In this document: positions 1-6,260 of the stretch, one piece after another
How positions within the stretch are numbered: the first letter of the stretch is position 1
Layout: every line of letters begins with the position of its first letter
Made by a program: the position numbers and the translations under genes
Notes under the pieces: generated by a model
Told to the model about the DNA's origin: nothing
What the model saw: only the letters and a program-made list of their open reading frames with translations
Databases searched by the model: none
NCBI GenBank assembly: GCA_027451645.1
Contig: DAIDIX010000014.1
Coordinates: 1-14,500, forward strand
Direction: 5' to 3'
From: Candidatus Dormiibacterota bacterium
GTDB taxonomy: Bacteria; Chloroflexota; Dormibacteria; Aeolococcales; Aeolococcaceae
DNA length: 14,500 nt

Positions 1-2
1 TT

Positions 3-767
3 GCGGGGTGGCAGGAGCAGCCGAGACTGCCCACTGTTGCTGGTGTACTGAGGTCATGCCTCAAGGAACTGTAGCCTGAGTGCTCTGACTGGACTGCAGC
101 TGGGAGAACGGATCGGGGTGTCCATTCCGTGGGTCAAGTCGTCGCAGTCACATGCCCCACATGGAAGCACAGTGCTGCCACACTTGGCAGTGCGCTCAAT
201 GCAAGGCTTCCTGCCTCCATCCGCATCACCGGTGTCCAGGAGGTGCTGCCTGATTTTCATGCACGATTTGATGCACGATCACGAACCTACCGGTATTTCA
301 TTCTGCAGGGCAGCTCTGCCATTCCTGCTCTGAGAGCCTCCCTCTGGGAGACTTCCCGTTTCTCGGATTCCGGTCAGCTCGAAAGGCTGGCACGCACGTT
401 TTGTGGCACACATGATTTTGCTGCATTTGGCATATCCCCCACAGGTACGCGAACAGTTCGCACTGTAACGGAAAGCTCATGGTCATGGGATGAGCAGAAG
501 CTGTCAGGAATGACAGTGCGCATTGGAATGTATACCGTGACAGCTGATGCATTTCTCCGGGGGATGGTACGCCATCTCGTTGGCGGAATGGTTCATGCAG
601 CATGCCATCCCAGCACGGCAGACGCAATTGCAAACATGGTAGTATCTCCAGAGGGAGGAAGACGTGTTCCATGGAGTGCTCCACCCCATGGCCTGTATCT
701 CTGGAACGTCACATATCCCAACACGGTATTCAACTGGAACGAAGGAATGGGATTGCACAATGAGTAG
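3..767 (+). CDS. truA: tRNA pseudouridine synthase A (5' end outside window; internal in-frame TAG)
   Basis: TruA converts uridines 38-40 of the tRNA anticodon arm to pseudouridine. The frame opens with AGWQEQ, equivalent to the family's GWQRQ, and continues to AGRTDRGVHSVGQVVA (from about position 96), which carries the catalytic Asp of GRTD. Downstream, DFHARFDARSRTYRYF and the C-terminal FLRGMVRHLVGGM segment are typical of TruA. A TAG at 72-74 lies in this frame. By recalled comparison with E. coli TruA, the GWQ-to-AGRTD distance (31 residues) is unchanged, so it looks like a single substitution rather than a frameshift. No ATG, GTG or TTG lies in frame between the TAG and GRTD. The first later start, GTG at 129, would lose the catalytic Asp. 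The gene is therefore a recent pseudogene, a sequence error, or read through. It ends 8 bases inside rplM. Confidence 0.9.
72..74 (+). other. In-frame amber codon inside truA
   Basis: TAG in the reading frame that carries GWQ upstream and GRTD downstream. It occupies one residue position in a stretch whose length matches E. coli TruA as I recall it. TAG is also the normal stop of rpsI, directly after the canonical C-terminal KR, so it is a genuine stop codon in this genome. Confidence 0.85.
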
Positions 768-1239
768 CGTCACCAATCGTACGTACTTTGCATCACCAGC
801 ACAGCGTGATGAGGAGTGGTTTCTCGTTGACGCTCGGAACGAGACGCTCGGGCGGCTTGCAACGAATATTGTCCGCATCCTTCGGGGGAAGCACCGCCCC
901 CAGTACACACCGCATATCAATTCCGGTGCTCACGTCATCGTCATCAATACTGCTGCGATGCGCGTCACAGGAAGCAAGCTGGAAAAGAAGCAGTACCACC
1001 GCTACACGGGATACCCTGGGGGACTCCGGACGCGGACATATGAGGAAGCGGTTACGCATGATCCGACATTCCCTCTGCGGAATGCGATCCGTGGCATGCT
1101 TCAGCACAATACACTTGGACGCGATATGCTCACGTGCGTTCGGATCTATTCTGACGATCATCATGAGCATCATGCACAGAAGCCAGTTCGAATCACCTTT
1201 GGACGTTTGGGAGAGATAGTCCGTGACAGCAATGACTGA
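760..1239 (+). CDS. rplM: 50S ribosomal protein L13
   Basis: L13 is an early-assembly protein of the large ribosomal subunit. The 159-residue product has the family pattern: WFLVDARNETLGRLATNIV, then RGKHRPQYTPH, then VIVINTAAMRVTGSK, then the signature YHRYTGYPGGLR, and a C-terminal LGRDMLTCVRIY segment. It is slightly longer than the roughly 142-residue E. coli protein, with extra residues at both ends. The ATG at 760 overlaps the last 8 bases of truA. There is no close strong ribosome site (AAGGA lies about 13 bases upstream), so translational coupling to truA is likely. The gene overlaps rpsI by 17 bases, the usual rplM-rpsI pairing. Confidence 0.97.
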   Translation: MSSVTNRTYFASPAQRDEEWFLVDARNETLGRLATNIVRILRGKHRPQYTPHINSGAHVIVINTAAMRVTGSKLEKKQYHRYTGYPGGLRTRTYEEAVTHDPTFPLRNAIRGMLQHNTLGRDMLTCVRIYSDDHHEHHAQKPVRITFGRLGEIVRDSND

Positions 1240-1627
1240 GCAGAAATACTTCTACGGGACGGGTCGGCGGAAGTCGTCGATCGCGCGTGTACGCCTCTTT
1301 TCCGGTGAGGGGTCATTTGTCATCAATGGAAAGTCTCCGAGCGAGTATTTCGGCCGCAGAGATCTTGAAATCGTCATCATGCAGTCCCTCCGAGTGACAG
1401 GACTTCTCGGGAAGTGCTCTGGCACGATCAAGGTCGAAGGCGGTGGCATGTCCGGTCAGGCTGGTGCAGTGAGCCACGGAATCGCCCGTGCTCTCTCCAT
1501 CTGGCAGGACAGTCTCCGGACACCGCTCAAGCGAGCAGGACTTCTCACTCGGGATTCTCGAGTGAAGGAACGGAAGAAGTACGGCCTCAAGCGTGCCCGC
1601 AAGGCTCCGCAGTATACGAAGCGCTAG
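1223..1627 (+). CDS. rpsI: 30S ribosomal protein S9
   Basis: S9 is a small-subunit protein whose C-terminal tail reaches the P-site tRNA. The 134-residue product has YGTGRRKSSIARVRLF near the N-terminus, the GGGMSGQAGAVSHGIARAL block in the centre, and LLTRDSRVKERKKYGLKRAR before the invariant C-terminal KR. I chose GTG 1223 because GGGAG at 1209-1213 sits 9 bases upstream; the in-frame ATG at 1232 would be 18 bases away. The start lies inside rplM, so the two are probably translationally coupled. The stop is TAG. Confidence 0.97.
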   Translation: MTAMTEQKYFYGTGRRKSSIARVRLFSGEGSFVINGKSPSEYFGRRDLEIVIMQSLRVTGLLGKCSGTIKVEGGGMSGQAGAVSHGIARALSIWQDSLRTPLKRAGLLTRDSRVKERKKYGLKRARKAPQYTKR

Positions 1628-1641
1628 GGTACGTATCCGCA

Positions 1642-1655
1642 CTCCGTTAGCGGAG
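1642..1655 (+). promoter_or_regulatory. Hairpin over the ribosome binding site of the GT26 gene
   Basis: CTCCG (1642-1646), loop TTAG, CGGAG (1651-1655) form a 5-bp stem. The right arm contains most of the GGAGGTGA ribosome site (1652-1659) of the gene starting at 1663. It could limit initiation unless ribosomes arriving from rpsI open it. It may also be only the chance complementarity of a strong ribosome site. Confidence 0.35.
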
Positions 1656-1662
1656 GTGACTC

Positions 1663-2445
1663 ATGGATGCTCAGCATGGGCAGGTTCAACATGAACTGGT
1701 GATGCCTGAGCGGGAGCGTATTCTCGGTGTTCCTGTAGACGTCACTGACATGGAGACCACCATTGCAGGGATTGTTGCTGCAGTGGAGGATCATCGTGAC
1801 GGTGCTCGTCCATGGAATGCTCCGCATCTTGTCGTTACCCTCAATCCGGAGATGGTCATACGGGCACAGAATCACGCCGCATTTCGCGCAATTCTTGAGG
1901 ATGCTGCAGTAGTCATTCCTGATGGTGTGGGTGTGGTTCATGCACTCCGGAAGCGGGGCCATCATGAAGCAGTCCGTGTCACAGGTGCAGACCTCGTTAC
2001 CGCATATCTTCCCATTGCAGCACTTCATGAACACCGTGTTGCGTTTGTCGGTGCAGGTCCTGGTGTTGCCGGAAAGGCAGCGGACCGGGCACGGGAAATA
2101 GCTCCAGGCATCCAGATTGTTGCAGCGGATTCTGGCCATCCCACAAAGGAGACTGCAGAGCGTCTTGCGAAATATGCTCCAGAGGTTGTCTTTGCTGCAT
2201 ACGGTGCAGGAAAGCAGGAGGAGTTTCTCCACCGCTTCCTGCCACTGATGGATGCACCAGTTGGTGTCGGAGTTGGTGGTACCTTTGACTACCTTGCGGG
2301 TGTTGTTCATCGAGCTCCAGACATCGTGCAGCGTATCGGGTGCGAGTGGGCATGGCGGCTCCTGCTTCAACCATGGAGAATTGGACGCCAGCGGGCGCTT
2401 CCGGAGTTCTATCTCCGTGAACTGCATGAACGCCGAGGAGGGTGA
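1663..2445 (+). CDS. WecG/TagA/CpsF family glycosyltransferase (GT26)
   Basis: GT26 enzymes transfer an N-acetylhexosamine or N-acetylmannosaminuronic acid unit to a lipid-linked GlcNAc when wall teichoic acid or other surface polysaccharides are built at the inner membrane face. The 260-residue product shows VVTLNPEMV (residues 57-65) and IPDGVGVV (85-92), whose Asp87 matches the proposed catalytic Asp of TagA. It also has VAFVGAGPGVA (126-136), VGVGGTFDYLAG (202-213) and RAPDIVQRIGCEWAWRLL (217-234). The length is usual for the family. The start is well supported by GGAGGTGA six bases (from GGAGG) before ATG. The stop overlaps the ribosome site region of the GT2 gene. The exact sugar and acceptor cannot be read from sequence, so I give no symbol. 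Confidence 0.93.
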   Translation: MDAQHGQVQHELVMPERERILGVPVDVTDMETTIAGIVAAVEDHRDGARPWNAPHLVVTLNPEMVIRAQNHAAFRAILEDAAVVIPDGVGVVHALRKRGHHEAVRVTGADLVTAYLPIAALHEHRVAFVGAGPGVAGKAADRAREIAPGIQIVAADSGHPTKETAERLAKYAPEVVFAAYGAGKQEEFLHRFLPLMDAPVGVGVGGTFDYLAGVVHRAPDIVQRIGCEWAWRLLLQPWRIGRQRALPEFYLRELHERRGG

Positions 2446-2450
2446 ACTGC

Positions 2451-3152
2451 ATGCTTTCCATTATCATTCCTGCCTACAACGAGGCATACCGGCTGCCAGC
2501 ATCACTTGAACGGATCCATGACCATTTTGCGCACAGCACAGGCGAGTATGAGGTCATTGTCGTCGATGATGGAAGCACGGATACCACCGTTGCTGACGTG
2601 ACTGCAATGCAGCAGGATTGGCCAAATCTCAGGGTCATTGCAGCTGGCGTGAACCGTGGGAAAGGTGCTGCAGTGCAGCGTGGCATGAAAGAAGCACGAG
2701 GCGACGTGCGGGCTTTTGTCGATGCAGATCTCAGTACTCCGCTGGAAGACCTCGACATGCTTGTTGGAAAGCTCTCGGATCAGTACGGGGTTGTCATCGC
2801 CTCCCGTGCCGTGCGCGGGAGTACAGTCACAGTACACCAGCCATGGTATCGCGAAGTCATGGGCCGTACATACAATCTACTCGTGCGTCTACTCCTTCTT
2901 CCGGATCTGCATGACACTCAGTGTGGCTGCAAGGTCTTCACGGAGAAAGCCTCGCATGCATGTTTCGATGATCTCTCGATCTACAGGTGGGGATTCGATG
3001 TGGAGAGCCTGGTCCGTGCACGGCGGGCTGGCATTGGCATCCTTGAGGTTCCAGTTCACTGGGCACATGTCGAGGCATCGCATGTGAGTTCTCTCAGGGA
3101 TTCCCTTGAAACGTTCCTTGATCTCCTGCGTGTTCGGTTCGGCAAGGAATGA
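2451..3152 (+). CDS. GT2 glycosyltransferase, dolichyl/undecaprenyl-phosphate sugar transferase type
   Basis: This is a GT-A fold family 2 transferase resembling dolichyl-phosphate beta-glucosyltransferase (ALG5-like) enzymes, which load a sugar from a nucleotide donor onto a polyprenyl phosphate. Visible motifs in the 233 residues are LSIIIPAYNEA (2-12), VVDDGSTD (37-44), NRGKGAAVQRGM (68-79), the metal-binding DADLSTP (91-97), DTQCGCKVF (155-163) and WGFDVE (180-185). No obvious membrane segments are present. ATG 2451 is preferred because GGAGG (2437-2441) lies 9 bases upstream; the alternative GTG at 2442 abuts that site. The gene is packed between the GT26 gene and the aquaporin gene (ATGA overlap). 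It probably supplies a lipid-linked sugar for the same surface glycan. Confidence 0.9.
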   Translation: MLSIIIPAYNEAYRLPASLERIHDHFAHSTGEYEVIVVDDGSTDTTVADVTAMQQDWPNLRVIAAGVNRGKGAAVQRGMKEARGDVRAFVDADLSTPLEDLDMLVGKLSDQYGVVIASRAVRGSTVTVHQPWYREVMGRTYNLLVRLLLLPDLHDTQCGCKVFTEKASHACFDDLSIYRWGFDVESLVRARRAGIGILEVPVHWAHVEASHVSSLRDSLETFLDLLRVRFGKE

Positions 3153-3973
3153 TCCGCACACTCCAGAAGTGGTTTTGGAGCACTGCCCTTCCCGAATGGA
3201 TGTGTGAGCTTCTTGGGACCATGATCCTCCTATTCGCAGGCTTCACTGCAATTGGAATTGCGTTTGCAGCATACACTGGGGGCCCGACAGGCATTGGGGC
3301 ATATGTCAGGTATGCGTGCATGGGTGCAGTCTTTGGCGGGGCAGGCGCCCTGGTCGCATACCTTCCCATAGGAAGGCTCAGTGGGGCACACCTCAATCCT
3401 GCTGTTTCCATCGCCTTCTGGGTTACTGGCCATGTTTCCTGGAAGAATCTCATTGGCTACATTGCTTTCCAGTGTCTTGGAGCTGTATGCGCAATGTTTC
3501 TCTGGATTGGACTGTTTGGTTCGGATGCTCGTGCAGTCCATGATGCATTGACTCGTCCTGGACTACAGATTCCTCCACTCCTTGCATGCTTCATCGAGAT
3601 GGTTCTCACTGCATCCCTAGTTGGCATCATTCTCTACTGTGTTTCATCTGAGAAGCGGGCGCGATGGACACCAGTTGCTGTATGGTGCCTTGTGCCACTA
3701 CTCGTGTGCGTAGGAGCACCACTCACTGGTGCATCCATGAACCCTGCACGAAGCTTTGGTCCTGCACTCATTTCAGGGGTGTGGAGCAGCTTCTGGGTGT
3801 ATTGCGCTGGTCCTGCCTGCGGTGCTGCTGCAGTAGCTGGATGTGCTCGACTCACAGGATGGCATCTCCGAATTCTCACAGCCAAACTTTTCCACGACAT
3901 CCATTACAGAAGCATTCACCGATCGCTCCTGGCCCAGGACATCCATGAGATCGTGGACCTGATCAACAACTAG
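3149..3973 (+). CDS. MIP family aquaporin-type channel
   Basis: Integral membrane channel for water or small neutral solutes. The 274-residue product has the duplicated six-helix MIP layout with half-helix motifs SGAHLNPAVS (Asn83-Pro-Ala85) and TGASMNPARSFGPA (Asn198-Pro-Ala200). The following Arg201 is the conserved selectivity-filter arginine. Counting back as in AqpZ, the position of the water-specific filter histidine appears to be Val186, so strict water selectivity is doubtful. The C-terminal tail, about 35 residues from Leu240, is hydrophilic with many His, Ile and Arg residues, and is longer than in simple aquaporins. The start overlaps the GT2 stop (ATGA at 3149-3152), which implies translational coupling. 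It is the last gene of the operon beginning with or before truA. I see no clear terminator after it. Confidence 0.92.
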   Translation: MIRTLQKWFWSTALPEWMCELLGTMILLFAGFTAIGIAFAAYTGGPTGIGAYVRYACMGAVFGGAGALVAYLPIGRLSGAHLNPAVSIAFWVTGHVSWKNLIGYIAFQCLGAVCAMFLWIGLFGSDARAVHDALTRPGLQIPPLLACFIEMVLTASLVGIILYCVSSEKRARWTPVAVWCLVPLLVCVGAPLTGASMNPARSFGPALISGVWSSFWVYCAGPACGAAAVAGCARLTGWHLRILTAKLFHDIHYRSIHRSLLAQDIHEIVDLINN

Positions 3974-3989
3974 TCTGTTCAGAATTGGA

Positions 3990-3995
3990 TACAAT
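3990..3995 (+). promoter_or_regulatory. Candidate -10 box (TACAAT) for the secreted-protein gene
   Basis: TACAAT matches the housekeeping -10 consensus in five of six bases and lies about 60 bases before the ATG at 4057. No good -35 box is seen at the expected spacing. A TTGACA farther down (around 4014-4019) has no -10 partner before the ribosome site. Confidence 0.35.
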
Positions 3996-4056
3996 TGCTC
4001 CTTCGTCCGTTTCATTGACAGAAGGCTGGAACTAGAGATCACCTGGAGGGTTTATC

Positions 4057-4452
4057 ATGATGCAGTTTCTCTCATCACTGGGAATATCTGTGAAGGCTGC
4101 AGCAGCGCTCGCTGTAGTTGGAGCTGGACTTGTGACTGCTGCTGCAGTCGTTCCCACCTCTGCAAAGCTTCCCAATCCTGGGCACACTGCATCTGCAACG
4201 TCAACGCCTGCAGCAAGTCCAGATGCTTCTCCATCACCAGAACCATCAGCATCCTCATCCCCGAATCATGGAGTCCTCGTGACTCAGGCTGTGGCATCGT
4301 GCAAGGCAGCACTCACGGCTGGACAGCATGGAATCGGACAGTGTGTTGAGAAGGTGGCAAGCAGCAATGGACAGCAGCACAGGGCTGCTGCTGCACAGCA
4401 TGGCAGTGACCATGCCCCAGCTTCTCCAGGGAGTCCTTCCAGTTCCCACTGA
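4057..4452 (+). CDS. Small secreted Ala/Ser/Pro-rich protein with two-Cys GIGxCV motif
   Basis: I do not recognise a named family. The 131-residue product begins with a probable signal peptide or anchor: one Lys, then an Ala/Val-rich hydrophobic run at about residues 14-34, with a possible cleavage site after Thr-Ser-Ala36. A low-complexity Ser/Pro/Ala linker follows (about 44-69). Next is a compact segment containing Cys82, HGIGQCV with Cys96, and an AxS/Gly/Gln/Arg/Ala pattern, then a Gly/Ser/His-rich tail. The same segment occurs in the putative anti-sigma protein at 5254-5826. The start is supported by GGAGG seven bases before ATG. A strong terminator follows, so it is probably transcribed separately from the sigma gene. 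Its role is unknown. It may be an envelope protein that interacts with, or mimics, the sensor part of the membrane protein. Confidence 0.75.
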   Translation: MMQFLSSLGISVKAAAALAVVGAGLVTAAAVVPTSAKLPNPGHTASATSTPAASPDASPSPEPSASSSPNHGVLVTQAVASCKAALTAGQHGIGQCVEKVASSNGQQHRAAAAQHGSDHAPASPGSPSSSH

Positions 4453-4472
4453 CAGTACGCACCATCGTCACG

Positions 4473-4513
4473 GGTGCCTCGTCTGCCACATGCGGCTGAC
4501 GAGGCACCTTTTT
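4473..4513 (+). terminator. Strong intrinsic terminator after the secreted-protein gene
   Basis: GGTGCCTCGTC (4473-4483) pairs perfectly with GACGAGGCACC (4498-4508) in an 11-bp GC-rich stem. Three further G-C pairs (85-87 with 94-96) follow a T-T mismatch. A TTTTT tract lies at 4509-4513. It separates the secreted-protein gene from the sigma gene. Confidence 0.93.
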
Positions 4514-4614
4514 GCTGCTGCAGGGGAAGAAATGCGCTCTGGTTGCTGCTGCTTGATGAAGTGTGCAGTGGTAGTGTGGAGGAGACAGCTTGTGCAGACA
4601 TCAGGTGGATGGAG

Positions 4615-5193
4615 ATGATGGTCATGGAGGACCACGCGACACTGAGGCCAGTCACCATGGAGCTCCCAGAGATTGCTGATGCCTCAGGCACAAAGTATCG
4701 ACCTGGTTCCGATGGTGATTTCGAGCAGCTCTATCGGGATGAATATCAGCATGTGCTCTTCTTTCTTCGCGCCATTCTTCGGAATGATCATGCAGCAGAG
4801 GACTGTGCACAGGAATCCTTCGTTCGTGCGTACAGGGCGTGGGACCGGTGGAGACCGGAGGCGCCTGCTTCCCACTGGCTTCTTGCCATTGCGCACCGGG
4901 TTGCGCTCTCCCATGTCCGGGCTCAGCGTATCCGGGCACTTGTTTCCCATTCTGGGGATGTGGAGGAGCTCATGGTTGCAGCCCCAATGGCCCAGCCCGA
5001 TTCCACAGTGATGGATGCAGTGAGGAGTCTTCCAGTACCCCAACGTGTGTGTGTTGTCCTGCGCTATGGATACGGCTACACGAATCGTGAGATCGGGAAA
5101 ATTCTCAGGACATCCGAGAGCACCATCGCATCTCGCCTGAGCCTTGCACGAAGTCGACTTGAAAAGGAACTCCAGTGGGCCGACGAGCAGTAA
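4615..5193 (+). CDS. ECF-type RNA polymerase sigma factor
   Basis: Extracytoplasmic-function sigma factor that directs RNA polymerase to a regulon controlled by an envelope or stress signal. In about 192 residues it shows sigma region 2 (about 35-105: DFEQLYRDEYQHVLFFLR, AEDCAQESFVRAYRAWDRW, LLAIAHRVALSHVR). Region 4 follows (about 132-188: LPVPQRVCVVLRYGYGYTNREIG, then the recognition helix SESTIASRLSLARSRLEKEL). The start is uncertain among ATGs at 4609, 4615, 4618 and 4624. I chose 4615 because AGGTGG (4603-4608) is six bases upstream. Longer upstream readings run into the terminator. The gene lies 60 bases before a membrane protein typical of a cognate anti-sigma factor. Its stop, TAA, is the only one of its type in the window. 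Confidence 0.93.
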   Translation: MMVMEDHATLRPVTMELPEIADASGTKYRPGSDGDFEQLYRDEYQHVLFFLRAILRNDHAAEDCAQESFVRAYRAWDRWRPEAPASHWLLAIAHRVALSHVRAQRIRALVSHSGDVEELMVAAPMAQPDSTVMDAVRSLPVPQRVCVVLRYGYGYTNREIGKILRTSESTIASRLSLARSRLEKELQWADEQ

Positions 5194-5253
5194 TGGCTAC
5201 TTTGTCACCACGAAGCGTTATTTCAAGTAGAGAGGCATACATCTGAGTTGACC

Positions 5254-5826
5254 ATGAACGATCTGACACCATTCGAGAAGCATCTGCAGCACGAGCTCCA
5301 TGCACGTGTCACAGAGATGCAGCATGCACCAGTTCCCGAAGCATCGTGGAAGAAGCGTTCCCGACCGCAGCACTTCCGATGGCTCTGGAAGGCAAGTGCT
5401 GCGGGTATCGTGCTCAACAAGCTCGCAATTGGTGGTGTTGCTGCACTCATGCTTGCTGGAGCATCTGTTGGAGTAAAAACTGCTGTGACAGGAACTCCTG
5501 ACCCGCTTGTTTGGGGACATTCCATTGCCCAGCAGACTACTGCATGCAGAAGCCAGTCAGCAGGAGGGGGAATTGGTGCGTGCGTAAGTTCCCACGCATC
5601 AGTGCATGGAGCACAGGTTCGCACCAGGGCAGCAGCCAATGGCAAGGAGCATTCCACACAGAATGCTGCGAATGCCAAAGCTTCCCAGCATGGAACCACG
5701 CATGCTTCGACACTTCCCGTGCCTTCACCCCAATCAGTCCACCCGACTCCTCCCACGAAGGTGGATGGTTCGATTCCCGTGCAGCCACCTGCACCAACGG
5801 GAATCCCTTCTCCGAAATTCGGATAG
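5254..5826 (+). CDS. Putative membrane anti-sigma factor with extracytoplasmic two-Cys GIGxCV module
   Basis: The 190-residue product has a charged N-terminal cytoplasmic segment (1-48, with a helix-like EKHLQHELHARVTEM). One membrane span follows (about 56-76), then an external part with Cys98, GGGIGACV with Cys110, and an Ala/Asn/Gln/His region, ending in a Pro/Thr/Ser-rich tail. This layout, directly after an ECF sigma gene, is that of a transmembrane anti-sigma factor. However, the zinc anti-sigma motif (HxxxCxxC) is absent and I recognise no known anti-sigma domain. The external segment resembles the secreted protein at 4057-4452. ATG 5254 is preferred over TTG 5248; neither has a good ribosome site. 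The TAG stop is in frame with the next gene, with no further stop between them. The anti-sigma role is inferred from position and topology. Confidence 0.7.
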   Translation: MNDLTPFEKHLQHELHARVTEMQHAPVPEASWKKRSRPQHFRWLWKASAAGIVLNKLAIGGVAALMLAGASVGVKTAVTGTPDPLVWGHSIAQQTTACRSQSAGGGIGACVSSHASVHGAQVRTRAAANGKEHSTQNAANAKASQHGTTHASTLPVPSPQSVHPTPPTKVDGSIPVQPPAPTGIPSPKFG

Positions 5827-5904
5827 TACATACCCCCTCCACAATGCCCTTCCGGTCACTGTATGCTGAGTGCAGCTTTTCCATGCTGTGAAAGGAGGAC
5901 CGAC

Positions 5905-6201
5905 TTGGGGTACTGGGTCCGGAGAGTCGAACGTACGGAGCACATGGCACCGCTTGTGCTCAGGGATGATGAGACTGGAAACAGGCATGAGTGCGAATTT
6001 CCTTCGGAAGATGAGATGACGCAGATTGGCCCGCGGTCCATGTGGTGTTGCTCATGCGGCAGAACGTGGCGTCTTACTGCGCCCTACTGGCGACCAGTGA
6101 GTCACCTTGAGAGGGGAAGCAATGAAGGCAGCATGGAAGATCCTGGCCTTCCCGAATGGGTACGAGACATCACTGGCCCATCTGCAGACCACGAAAGCTA
6201 G
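5905..6201 (+). CDS. Small hypothetical protein with possible HxC...CxxC metal site
   Basis: Not recognised. I chose TTG 5905 because AAAGGAGG (5891-5898) lies six bases upstream, the best ribosome site nearby; ATG 5863 and ATG 5944 lack comparable sites. The 98-residue product is soluble and rich in Trp, Arg and acidic residues. It contains HEC (His28, Cys30) followed by MWCCSCGRTW (Cys48, Cys49, Cys51), which could form a small zinc site of HxC...CxxC type. The C-terminal half (LPEWVRDITGPSADHES) is acidic. It follows the putative anti-sigma gene by 78 bases on the same strand and in the same frame, so it may belong to that transcription unit. A role as a metal-binding regulatory or accessory protein is conceivable but unsupported. 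Confidence 0.6.
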   Translation: MGYWVRRVERTEHMAPLVLRDDETGNRHECEFPSEDEMTQIGPRSMWCCSCGRTWRLTAPYWRPVSHLERGSNEGSMEDPGLPEWVRDITGPSADHES

Positions 6202-6245
6202 CTGGATTTGCCTGTGCGCTGAAGCATTCGCAAGAAGGAAATGTC

Positions 6246-6260
6246 TACACTGGATAAGTG
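6246..6260 (+). promoter_or_regulatory. -10 box placed for leaderless transcription of the reductase gene
   Basis: TACACT (6246-6251) is followed by six bases and then the GTG start codon at 6258. A transcript starting at the usual distance from the -10 box would begin at the start codon. No ribosome site is suitably placed; AAGGA at about 6235 is some 18 bases away. No clear -35 box is visible. Confidence 0.5.

Noticed and set aside
129..767. Shorter truA starting at GTG 129
   Set aside because: This GTG is the Val of the conserved VGQVV segment. The homologous sequence GWQ...GRTD continues upstream in the same frame, so the real gene extends through the TAG to the window edge.
1186..1194. 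GTTCGAATC, a tRNA T-loop-like string
   Set aside because: It lies within rplM coding sequence and no acceptor or anticodon arms surround it.
1624..2427. 267-codon open frame on the minus strand
   Set aside because: Antisense shadow of the GT26 gene, which has clear family motifs; the frame is Cys/Met-rich with no domain.
4028..4052. GGAAC as an ECF-type -35 box upstream of the secreted-protein gene
   Set aside because: The matching -10 would fall on or after the ribosome site, and no similar GGAAC stands before the sigma or membrane-protein genes.
4474..4614. Longer N-terminus of the sigma factor from ATG 4474
   Set aside because: That start lies inside the terminator stem of the previous gene, and the extra residues are Cys/Leu-rich with no sigma homology.
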